This document shows, piece by piece, positions 44,857-52,126 of a stretch of 64,000 bases of DNA. The notes beneath the pieces are model-generated. The model was given only the letters and a program-made list of their open reading frames with translations. It did no database searches and was not told the DNA's origin. Position numbers and translations under genes: made by a program. The DNA comes from Cyclobacteriaceae bacterium. Lineage in GTDB: Bacteria; Bacteroidota; Bacteroidia; Cytophagales; Cyclobacteriaceae. The stretch is from the NCBI GenBank assembly GCA_016787565.1, contig JAEUUG010000009.1:1-64000 (forward strand), written 5' to 3'. The stretch's first letter is position 1; every line of letters begins with the position of its first letter.

Positions 44857-44977
44857 GATTGAAGCCAACTACTCGATCACATATAGAAAGTGATTTTGTA
44901 TGACAAATATCGGCTGCTGATAGTTTAAAAAGTTATATACTGTTAGAGAAGTGTTACATAAATCACACATCTGAAGA

Positions 44978-45094
44978 TTATAATTCTAGTAGAGAAAACA
45001 CCGAATTATAAGTTCCTGATTTTATCTTCCCTTTCTTACTGATAAGTTTTTCAATCGCCAGTTCTGTGACGGATTTTTTCGGTGTTAGAACCAA
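44978..45094 (-). CDS. Possible 38-codon ORF, doubtful
   Basis: A short open frame on the minus strand begins with TTG and encodes a helical, lysine-rich peptide containing KSVTELAIEKLISKKGKIKS. There is no ATG and no ribosome binding site. It lies between the lmo0937-like gene and a minus-strand terminator, thus on the same predicted transcript. It could equally be chance or the remnant of a larger gene. Confidence 0.18.
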   Translation of the reverse strand: MVLTPKKSVTELAIEKLISKKGKIKSGTYNSVFSLLEL

Positions 45095-45110
45095 AAGTAA
45101 GCTGGAGAAA

Positions 45111-45141
45111 TATCAGCGCACGTGTAACGCCTGCGCTGATA
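45111..45141 (-). terminator. Hairpin after the lmo0937-like gene
   Basis: A perfect 10-bp stem TATCAGCGCA/TGCGCTGATA with an 11-base loop begins 23 bases after the stop codon at 45165. On the minus strand it continues with TTTCTCC, a poor T-tail, so it may be a partial terminator or an mRNA-stabilising end. Confidence 0.45.
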
Positions 45142-45164
45142 AGATTAGGAATCCTTAATTCTGA

Positions 45165-45320
45165 TTATACAACCTTATTGCCCTGTATAACCCTAAAGAT
45201 GATGGCGATAACTGCAATGACCAGTAAAATGTGAATCAATCCTCCGGCATTATAGCCTAAAAAGCCGATAGCCCAAAGAATTATTAAAACTACGGCAACG
45301 ATATAAAGCAAATTTCCCAT
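45165..45320 (-). CDS. lmo0937-family small membrane protein
   Basis: About 51 residues from ATG at 45318-45320. It consists of two membrane helices separated by a short turn: NLLYIVAVVLIILWAIGFLG and HILLVIAVIAIIFRVIQG. The family is widespread, and its genes are often found with stress-response genes in Bacteroidota. The longer open frame (to 45398) lacks family similarity upstream. It lies 184 bases downstream of the AraC-type regulator gene on the same strand. Confidence 0.82.
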   Translation of the reverse strand: MGNLLYIVAVVLIILWAIGFLGYNAGGLIHILLVIAVIAIIFRVIQGNKVV

Positions 45321-45504
45321 AAAATTGTTGGTTAGAATTTGAAACAATAGAACCCATATTAGATTTCGCAAACAAGAACTCAACGGCAGATGCTGCAAAT
45401 TTCATTGCTTTAAGTGCCAGAAGAGAACATCGTTATGAAACAGACAAAGTTGTCTGAAATAATACAGGAATGCGTTACATGCATTCGTCCAGATTTTACA
45501 GATG

Positions 45505-46065
45505 TTACAGGTTTTCGAGGTTAATCGTACGATTTTGCTTTAACTGCTTAAAAAAGGAAGGCGAAAGACCTGTTACTTTTTTAAATTGATTCGATAAATG
45601 CGCTACACTGCTATAGTGAAGTTTGTAGGCAATTTCTGTTAGATTAAATTCGTCATACAGAAGCAATTCTTTGACCTTTTCGATTTTATGAATAATGATG
45701 TATTGTTGAATGGTAATTCCCTTTACTTCTGAGAAGATATTCGAAAGGTAGGTGTAATCATGCTGCAATTTTTCACTGATGTAATCTGAGAAATTGGTTT
45801 TCGGTAATTCTTCCGAATAGTGTATCATATCGATGATTACATTTTTGATGCGCTCAATGAGGATACTTCGTTTGTCATCCATTAGTTCTAATCCGGATTG
45901 CAAAAGGTCAGACCGTAATGCTTCGCGTTGCTGTACTGTAATGTCTTCCAGTACCTCAACCATGCCGAGGTCAATTACCACATATCGCAATCCAAGTTTA
46001 GCAAGCGCTTCTTTTACAATCATTTTGCACCGCATGCTTACCATATATTTGATGTATAACTTCAT
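45505..46065 (-). CDS. AraC-type regulator with HMA-like N-terminal domain
   Basis: About 186 residues from ATG at 46063-46065. The C-terminal 100 residues form an AraC double helix-turn-helix domain (FSDYISEKLQHDYTYLSNIF; LTEIAYKLHYSSVAHLSNQF and KKVTGLSPSFFKQL). The N-terminal 70 residues (MKLYIKYMVSMRCKMIVKEAL then LAKLGL, VVIDLGMVEV) resemble the ferredoxin-like fold of heavy-metal-associated domains, with the CxxC pair reduced to one Cys13. The ligand is thus unclear. It is divergent from the CsbD-like gene and probably controls this small locus. Confidence 0.82.
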   Translation of the reverse strand: MKLYIKYMVSMRCKMIVKEALAKLGLRYVVIDLGMVEVLEDITVQQREALRSDLLQSGLELMDDKRSILIERIKNVIIDMIHYSEELPKTNFSDYISEKLQHDYTYLSNIFSEVKGITIQQYIIIHKIEKVKELLLYDEFNLTEIAYKLHYSSVAHLSNQFKKVTGLSPSFFKQLKQNRTINLENL

Positions 46066-46376
46066 TTTGCTATTCACTACGTTTCAAGGCTAATACCTGT
46101 AATAGATGTAATATGCTGCCAAAGTTATGTAATAGTTCAAAAAGCGAGGAATATTACTTTTACAGCTATAGAATATTGCCTATTGAACAAATACAGACTT
46201 TGCGGTCGTGTTTTTTTGGAGTTTGATTTATAAACAATCAAATGGTTTTATATGCCGGTGAGGAGTTAATTCCACAGCTTGCAAAAAAATCTATACAGCC
46301 AACATAAACCAATGCGAACTGGTTTCAAGTTCTTTAGCGGATATTGAATGGTTGTACGAATAAATGAAATGGTATC
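46066..46376. other. Divergent spacer of the regulator and CsbD-like genes
   Basis: About 310 AT-rich bases. On the minus strand TAACTTTG (complement of 46120-46127) is a good -7 box for the regulator gene, about 55 bases before its start, though a -33 partner is not clear. An inverted repeat at 46222-46242 is listed separately. No ORF seen. Confidence 0.5.
46222..46242. promoter_or_regulatory. Inverted repeat, possible operator
   Basis: TTTGATT (46222-46228) and AATCAAA (46236-46242) form a perfect 7-bp inverted repeat around TATAAAC. It lies in the middle of the divergent spacer between the AraC-type regulator and the CsbD-like gene. AraC proteins usually bind direct repeats, so the assignment is tentative. 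Confidence 0.28.
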
Positions 46377-46574
46377 ATGCTTGGAAAAAAAATAGAATTA
46401 CGATCTGCGCCACGCTGGGAAGTTCAAAAAGCTAAATTTAAGGTTCAATTTCCAAAATTAACGGATGCTGACCTTGACTATAAAGAAATTGAAAAGCGAA
46501 TCATGTGTGAAAAGCTTGAGTTTAAGCTGGCTATTCCTGCCGAAGAACTACAGGTTATTATAGGAAGACTTTAA
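46377..46574 (+). CDS. Small CsbD-like protein
   Basis: 65 residues. The order of features resembles CsbD stress proteins: a WE/N-x-QKAKFK segment, FPKLTDADLDY and a C-terminal LAIPAEELQVIIGRL. The match to the CsbD pattern (KGKxKxxxxxLTDxDL) is incomplete because the glycine of KGK is replaced. It is divergent from the AraC-type regulator and followed by a strong terminator, so it is a single-gene unit likely induced by stress. Confidence 0.6.
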   Translation: MLGKKIELRSAPRWEVQKAKFKVQFPKLTDADLDYKEIEKRIMCEKLEFKLAIPAEELQVIIGRL

Positions 46575-46594
46575 TTGGCCTGTTATGAAGGAAG

Positions 46595-46628
46595 CACCAT
46601 AATCTTACTGGATTATGGTGTTTTTTTT
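46595..46628 (+). terminator. Terminator after the CsbD-like gene
   Basis: Perfect 10-bp stem CACCATAATC/GATTATGGTG (46595-46604 and 46611-46620) with a TTACTG loop, followed by eight T. It begins 20 bases after the stop codon and overlaps no gene; the convergent acyl-CoA dehydrogenase stops at 46636. Confidence 0.93.
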
Positions 46629-46635
46629 GCCTCTT

Positions 46636-48936
46636 TCATGCCAATGCAATAGGCGCTGCCAGACAGCTATCAGGAATATTAAAAGCATTTACCAGTGGTA
46701 CAGCTTCTTGCCGTATTTCCCAACACAATTGATTTACCAGTTTTCGAATAGCTTTTGTTTTCACACCTTCCATGTAGCCTTGCTCGAGGTACCAACCTTT
46801 ATTCTTATCCATTTGCGACAGCGCAAATAAATCACACAGTTTTTTGAGAACAGCCTTACATCCGGCATCTTCTGTGCGATCCACTTGAAGTACAAATTGT
46901 TCCAGCACAATTCGCTCGATGTAAGCCGATCCGACTTGCACCAGGTGATGCTGACACACGTTGAAGGCATCAAAAGAATCCATGCCACTTTCGATGTGGC
47001 GCTTTAGTCGTTTGGCTGCAGAGGTAAGGATATCACGCTCACGATATTTGAAAGCCTGAAGCTGGAATTCAGGGTCAAGCAAATGAGCCTCATCTGTATT
47101 TCGAATAATGATAGGATTCATTTCTGTGATGGAGGTCTTCGCCTGATCGGCTACATAATTCAGTATTGTAAACACATTCATGTTGCTAAACTCCTGACGG
47201 AATTCTGTCAGTCGGCTTTTTGCCACCAGTTGCATCAGTACGGTATTGTCTCCCTCAAATGTAGTGTAGATGTCTGTGTCATTCTTGAGGGCATCAATCC
47301 TGTTCTCCGACAGATAACCTTTACCACCACAACATTCACGGCACTCTTGTAAGGTGGCCGTTGTATTCCAGGTAGCAAATGATTTCATGCCCGCAGCCAG
47401 GGCTTCAATCTCCTGCATATCTTCTTCCGTACGTTTCAGAAAGCGATCGGTCAGGTATTGCAGCGCAAAATGTAACGCATAGGTGTTCGCGAGTAGTGGC
47501 ATCAGTCTGCGCTGATGTGTACGGTAGTTTAGGATGGGTACTTCGGTTCCACCTTCAGGCCCGAATTGCCTGCGTTCATCACCATATCGAATCGCGATGG
47601 TAAGCCCTGATTTTGATGCGGAATTTCCGGATCGTGGTATACCGATTCGTCCACCCACCAGTGTGCCCAGCATGGTAAAGAATCTTCTATTGTCGCTGGC
47701 GATAGAACTTTCAAATTCTCCTTCCTCGCTTACGCAGGCAAACCTATCGAGCATGCTATCCTTCGGGATTACAACATGATCGAAATAAATCACACCATTG
47801 TCAACACCATTCAAGCCCATCTTACGTCCGCAATCTTCTATCGTTACACCTTTCTGAATGGTACCTTGCTTATCCCGCAAGGGCACTACAAAAGCACTGA
47901 CACCATAGTCTTGTCCATCCAGTATTAACTTGGCAAAAACTGTTGCCATTTGTCCGTGGCACGCAGCATTGCCGATGTATTCTTTCCGCGCATGCGGATG
48001 TGGCGTATGAATGATAAATGTTTTGGTATGATGATCGTAGGTAGCGGTAGTTTCAATTCCTTTCACGTTCGAACCGTGGTTGGTTTCAGTCATCGCGAAG
48101 CAACCCGGAAGTTCAAGCGCTCCGATGTCGCGCAAATATTTTTGGTGATGCTTTTCTGTACCAAGGAAGTAAACACTCATGCCCCATAAACCGAACTGAA
48201 CACCGAATTTGATAACCAGGCTCAGGTCATGGTAACTCAATGTTTCCATGATGGCAAAGTAGGCAGCCATGTCACCTTCACCTCCGTAAGCCTTCGGGTA
48301 GGCAATTCCACCAAAGCCTTGTTCTGCCAGGAAATGACACCACCGTAAAACCTGCGTACGATACCGTGTCAGGTCTCCGGGATCGACATACCGAAATTCA
48401 GGATCGGAAATAACCGTCTTAACTTTGCGGATAGTATCAGCTTGTGAACCATCTAATAGCTTTGTCAGTTGGGCAACATCAAACGACTGATGGGTGGCAT
48501 GTTGTGATGTTAGTGTGCTTCTGCCGGACTGAAAATTGAAAACGGCCTCATGACTGATGAATCCGAGTGTTGCTTCAATGTTGGCTAATGATTCTTTGGC
48601 TGAAACAAGTGTATTACTGATCGTTCCATCATTGTGAAGGCCAGCGAGCTTAAAGCCAAGATTAACCAGGCTTTCGTTAGAGGTTGTAGTGTCAGCAACT
48701 TTCTTGATTTCCTCGCGCCACGCTATTAGCTCCTGAACAGTGGGTGGATTTTTCGGATCAATTTGATTGAGCAAGAGTGCCCGTTCATCGGAAGTTAGCC
48801 ACGCCTGACTGTTAATGAGTCCTTCCAGGGCAGTCATTTCACTGGGGGTGAGTACCGCATCAGACCATACGGTATAGAGCAAGGGAAGAAAAACGTATAA
48901 GTTTGGATTTTGTAAGACAGCTGGTGCGTTAATCAT
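46636..48936 (-). CDS. Acyl-CoA dehydrogenase/oxidase with TerB-like N-terminal region
   Basis: 766 residues. The core (about 150-600) is an acyl-CoA dehydrogenase fold of the large, acyl-CoA oxidase-like kind: FAMTETNHGSNVKGIETTA, YGDERRQFGPEGG, CCGGKGYLSENRI and FEGDNTVLMQ, the last containing the Glu that acts as catalytic base in acyl-CoA oxidases. A C-terminal helical domain (about 610-766) is like ACOX. The first 130 residues are extra: FLPLLYTVWSDAVLTPSE resembles the helical TerB-like pattern. It oxidises the alpha-beta bond of an acyl-CoA, chain length unknown. Single gene, convergent with the CsbD-like gene. Confidence 0.85.
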   Translation of the reverse strand: MINAPAVLQNPNLYVFLPLLYTVWSDAVLTPSEMTALEGLINSQAWLTSDERALLLNQIDPKNPPTVQELIAWREEIKKVADTTTSNESLVNLGFKLAGLHNDGTISNTLVSAKESLANIEATLGFISHEAVFNFQSGRSTLTSQHATHQSFDVAQLTKLLDGSQADTIRKVKTVISDPEFRYVDPGDLTRYRTQVLRWCHFLAEQGFGGIAYPKAYGGEGDMAAYFAIMETLSYHDLSLVIKFGVQFGLWGMSVYFLGTEKHHQKYLRDIGALELPGCFAMTETNHGSNVKGIETTATYDHHTKTFIIHTPHPHARKEYIGNAACHGQMATVFAKLILDGQDYGVSAFVVPLRDKQGTIQKGVTIEDCGRKMGLNGVDNGVIYFDHVVIPKDSMLDRFACVSEEGEFESSIASDNRRFFTMLGTLVGGRIGIPRSGNSASKSGLTIAIRYGDERRQFGPEGGTEVPILNYRTHQRRLMPLLANTYALHFALQYLTDRFLKRTEEDMQEIEALAAGMKSFATWNTTATLQECRECCGGKGYLSENRIDALKNDTDIYTTFEGDNTVLMQLVAKSRLTEFRQEFSNMNVFTILNYVADQAKTSITEMNPIIIRNTDEAHLLDPEFQLQAFKYRERDILTSAAKRLKRHIESGMDSFDAFNVCQHHLVQVGSAYIERIVLEQFVLQVDRTEDAGCKAVLKKLCDLFALSQMDKNKGWYLEQGYMEGVKTKAIRKLVNQLCWEIRQEAVPLVNAFNIPDSCLAAPIALA

Positions 48937-49080
48937 GGCGTTATTTTAATCAAACTAAAAATACTGAATTTTAAAGTATTGAAATATACCGTTGGTGCGG
49001 AATAAGGTTTAAACGATCAACAATACTTTCGGTGCTTTAGCGTCTTATCAGCTGTTAATCTGTAACTGACTTATATTTGA

Positions 49081-50124
49081 ATGATGAAGTACAAACCTTT
49101 TGGCAGTTTACCATCCGGTGACCGCCTGGCTAGAATTCGAAATTCAGTAAACTATCGGGATGGAAATTTTCAGAACCTGACGGAAACACCCGTGATGGTT
49201 GAGGGAACTTCATACGTTAAACTGATGCGCGAGTTCTTTTTTACGAAGGGTGTGGATCGCGAACCAACTCAAGTTCTCCCATCCGTAAAAACTGATCTTT
49301 CTGTACATCACAATGAACCGGTTGTTATCTGGTTTGGACATTCTTCCTATCTCATCTGCATAGACGGGAAAAATATTCTGGTCGACCCGGTTTTTGAAAG
49401 CCGGCCATCGCCCATTCAATTTGTTGGTTCAAAAAATTTCAGATCAGATTCACCGTATGGGGTGGATGATTTGCCCAGCCTTGATCTTGTCATCATTACA
49501 CATGATCATTATGATCACCTGGATTATAACACCATTCTAAAAATCAGGCCTAAAGCAAAACGATTTGTGACGGCACTTGGCGTTGGAAGCCATTTGGAAT
49601 TTTGGGGCATCAATAAAACTAAAATCACCGAACTGGATTGGTGGGAGGGTGAATCTATTTTTCCAGGCATGGAATTAATTGCTACTCCCGCCAGGCATTT
49701 CTCTGGCAGGGGATTAAAGCGAAACCAAACCCTTTGGAATTCATTTGTGCTGAGGACATCAGTGTATTCTGTTTTCATAGGTGGCGACTCGGGTTATGAT
49801 GCGACCTTCCGTGAAATTGGAAACAAGTATGGACCTTTTGATCTGGCGATTCTGGAATGCGGACAATACAATGCGCGGTGGCCTTACATTCACATGATGC
49901 CGGAGCAGACAGCTCAGGCGAGTGTTGATTTACAAGCGCGTGTCTTTATGCCCGTTCACTGGGCCAGATTCAGCCTTTCGCTTCATCCCTGGAAAGATCC
50001 GATTGAGCGTGTTACCCGTCAAGCTGAGAATCTTCATGCTTTGATTACGACACCTGTTATTGGTGAGCCGATTAAACTGGGAGGTGAAACATTGAATGCA
50101 CCCTGGTGGGACACGATCAAATGA
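49081..50124 (+). CDS. Metallo-beta-lactamase fold hydrolase (NAPE-PLD-like)
   Basis: 347 residues. The zinc motif THDHYDHLD (His141, His143, Asp145, His146) is followed by TPARHFSGRG and FIGGDSGYD; the last metal histidine is in FMPVHWARFSL. The arrangement matches the PF12706 / UlaG- and NAPE-PLD-like group, which includes phosphodiesterases. It starts ATGATG; a TATATTTG box at 49072-49079 ends immediately before the start, so a leaderless transcript is possible. Confidence 0.87.
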   Translation: MMKYKPFGSLPSGDRLARIRNSVNYRDGNFQNLTETPVMVEGTSYVKLMREFFFTKGVDREPTQVLPSVKTDLSVHHNEPVVIWFGHSSYLICIDGKNILVDPVFESRPSPIQFVGSKNFRSDSPYGVDDLPSLDLVIITHDHYDHLDYNTILKIRPKAKRFVTALGVGSHLEFWGINKTKITELDWWEGESIFPGMELIATPARHFSGRGLKRNQTLWNSFVLRTSVYSVFIGGDSGYDATFREIGNKYGPFDLAILECGQYNARWPYIHMMPEQTAQASVDLQARVFMPVHWARFSLSLHPWKDPIERVTRQAENLHALITTPVIGEPIKLGGETLNAPWWDTIK

Positions 50125-50270
50125 TAATAGTGAACACCGCACTGTTCAGTACTGCACAACTTTCTCTGATTACTGTAGCATTCCGGATGAACAAAGTCAG
50201 TTTTGGCTTGTGGCATAACTGTTGACATAGCCACAGGCAATATCCACTGTGTTATCCCGTTAAGGCTTAC

Positions 50271-51317
50271 ATGCAAAAATTAACGTACTTTTTTTGGCTT
50301 TGCTCCGGAGCGGACATGGCTTTATTAAAAAAATGTCCGACCGAATCGAGTAAGTATACCGGAATAGGCGCCACAATTTTCTTTACGGGTTTATTCGCTG
50401 CCGCATCAGGAGCGTATGCGCTGTTTACTGTGTTTGATTCTCTTTGGGCATCCATCGCATTCGGTATGCTCTGGGGACTTTTAATTTTTAACCTCGATCG
50501 ATTTATTGTTTCCAGTATGCGCAAGACAGGCAAGCAGGCCAGTGAGTGGCTCCTGGCTTCGCCTCGTATTGTTTTAGCTGTATTGATTTCGATAGTCATT
50601 GCCAAGCCACTTGAAATGAAAATTTTTGATAAAGAGATTCAGCCGGAACTGATTGTGATGGAACAAGAAGCTTACGCGCGCCAAGAAAACCAACTTAAAT
50701 CACGGTTCATACCTTTCGCGGATAGTTTGAAATCTTCGATTGCAATGCTGAAATCAGAAATTAATGAACGTGCTGCCAAGCGTGACGCATTGATACGAAT
50801 CGCCCAGGAAGAAGCTGATGGAACAGGCGGGAGCAAGAAAAAAAATCTTGGACCGATTTATAAAATTAAGAAAGCAGATGCTGACTCCGCGGCAAAGGAA
50901 TATGCTGAAGTGGCTGCGCAAAACGGACTTCAGCTTCAAAAACTTGAAAGAGCTTTAGCTATGACTGACTCGACTGCGTTGGCCGAACTGGCGCTATTGG
51001 AAAAAACAAAGCGCAATGGTCCGGCTGCGCGAATGGAAGCACTCAGTCGCCTGACGGAACAGAGCAGTGCAATCTACTGGGCACACGTTTTTATACTGTT
51101 ATTATTTATTGCCATTGAGACAGCCCCCGTTTTTGTAAAACTTATATCATCGTCCGGACCGTATGATCATCTTCTTCATCAGGAAGAGCATCGGTATGCT
51201 GCAGCAGCTATAGAAGAAGTCGCAAAAGTGAGCAGCGAAACCCGAACGCGAACAGCTGATTTACAACCTCATGAGCATGGCTTTGCTGAAAGAAAACTGA
51301 ACGAGCTATTGCCTTGA
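50271..51317 (+). CDS. DUF4407 membrane protein
   Basis: 348 residues. Four membrane helices are predicted (about 31-52, 56-75, 100-118 and near 262-280) around a long central coiled coil (about 125-255). The stretch FGMLWGLLIFNLDRFIVSSM is the family signature. DUF4407 proteins have no known function; this topology is the norm. It starts 146 bases after the metallo-hydrolase gene. Confidence 0.85.
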   Translation: MQKLTYFFWLCSGADMALLKKCPTESSKYTGIGATIFFTGLFAAASGAYALFTVFDSLWASIAFGMLWGLLIFNLDRFIVSSMRKTGKQASEWLLASPRIVLAVLISIVIAKPLEMKIFDKEIQPELIVMEQEAYARQENQLKSRFIPFADSLKSSIAMLKSEINERAAKRDALIRIAQEEADGTGGSKKKNLGPIYKIKKADADSAAKEYAEVAAQNGLQLQKLERALAMTDSTALAELALLEKTKRNGPAARMEALSRLTEQSSAIYWAHVFILLLFIAIETAPVFVKLISSSGPYDHLLHQEEHRYAAAAIEEVAKVSSETRTRTADLQPHEHGFAERKLNELLP

Positions 51318-51484
51318 TACATCCTGTTTTTCTAAAATATTTACAGTCTGATTCAATTGAACTCTTTTGATATTTCATTTTCTTTTTTTTGATTTACGAG
51401 GGAATGTAAACGTTGTGGGTTAGTTAATTGATTATTGATCTCTTCTTCGAAAGCATTCCAAACCAAACCTAAAACCAATTCTAT

Positions 51485-52114
51485 ATGAGAACTATGTTTC
51501 TATGGATTTCCCTTGTCTTTATGTTGGCCAGTTGTGCATCATCGTACAAGCCACTAGATCCTCAAAATTTTAGTTATGATCGTTCATTTGTACGTGACTC
51601 CGTAGTCTTTAGCTATCGCTACCACATTCAGGGAGCGGTCAGAAATACCCGATATGAAAAACGCGAGCTTAAGTACGGCATGAAGGCCGTAGCTCTGAAA
51701 ATTGAAAACTTGTCCTCTAAGCCGGTAGTACTTTCAGAAAATAACCTTGACGTAATGATCAATGACCAGGTGAAGCCTCTGCTTTCACCGAGCGATTATG
51801 CAAAAGAAGTAAAACAACGTGTAGGCATACATCTTTTACATGCCTTGTGGGGGCCTTGGGCCATTTCGTGGCAGGAAGATGCTAACGGAGAAACTGATGT
51901 AGATTTTATTTATATTCCAGTCGGTGCTATAGTTGGAATTGCAAATGCCGGTACCGCTGCTAAAGCAAATAAGAATAACCTGGCCAATCTGGAGAACTTT
52001 TCTGTTCAAAATCATTTCGTACGGTCAGGCGGAACGCTCTATGGCATTATCATCATTCCAACCGTGTCGGATGAATCGCTTACGTTTCGGATTCGCGATG
52101 AAACGGAGAAGTGA
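51485..52114 (+). CDS. Hypothetical lipoprotein
   Basis: 209 residues. A lipoprotein signal with lipobox LASC (Cys17) is clear. A beta-rich domain (about 40-110, VVFSYRYHIQGAVRN) is followed by a glycine/alanine-rich hydrophobic segment IYIPVGAIVGIANAGTAA, which may be a membrane-active helix or a structural strand. I do not recognise the family. It converges with the DUF5916 gene, 12 bases apart. Confidence 0.7.
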   Translation: MRTMFLWISLVFMLASCASSYKPLDPQNFSYDRSFVRDSVVFSYRYHIQGAVRNTRYEKRELKYGMKAVALKIENLSSKPVVLSENNLDVMINDQVKPLLSPSDYAKEVKQRVGIHLLHALWGPWAISWQEDANGETDVDFIYIPVGAIVGIANAGTAAKANKNNLANLENFSVQNHFVRSGGTLYGIIIIPTVSDESLTFRIRDETEK

Positions 52115-52126
52115 GAACTCTTTGCT

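Larger units (their letters stand above)
44775..45164. other. Intergenic region with two hairpins and a possible small ORF
   Basis: About 390 bases without a convincing gene. It contains a strong hairpin at 44829-44856 with a T-tail on the minus strand, another 10-bp stem at 45111-45141, and between them a 38-codon frame on the minus strand (44978-45094) starting with TTG. The rest is AT-rich with nothing I recognise. Confidence 0.6.

Noticed and set aside
49072-49079. TATATTTG as promoter of the metallo-hydrolase gene
   Set aside because: It is a good -7 box, but the start codon follows within two bases and no -33 TTTG is at the right distance, so I did not list it as a promoter.
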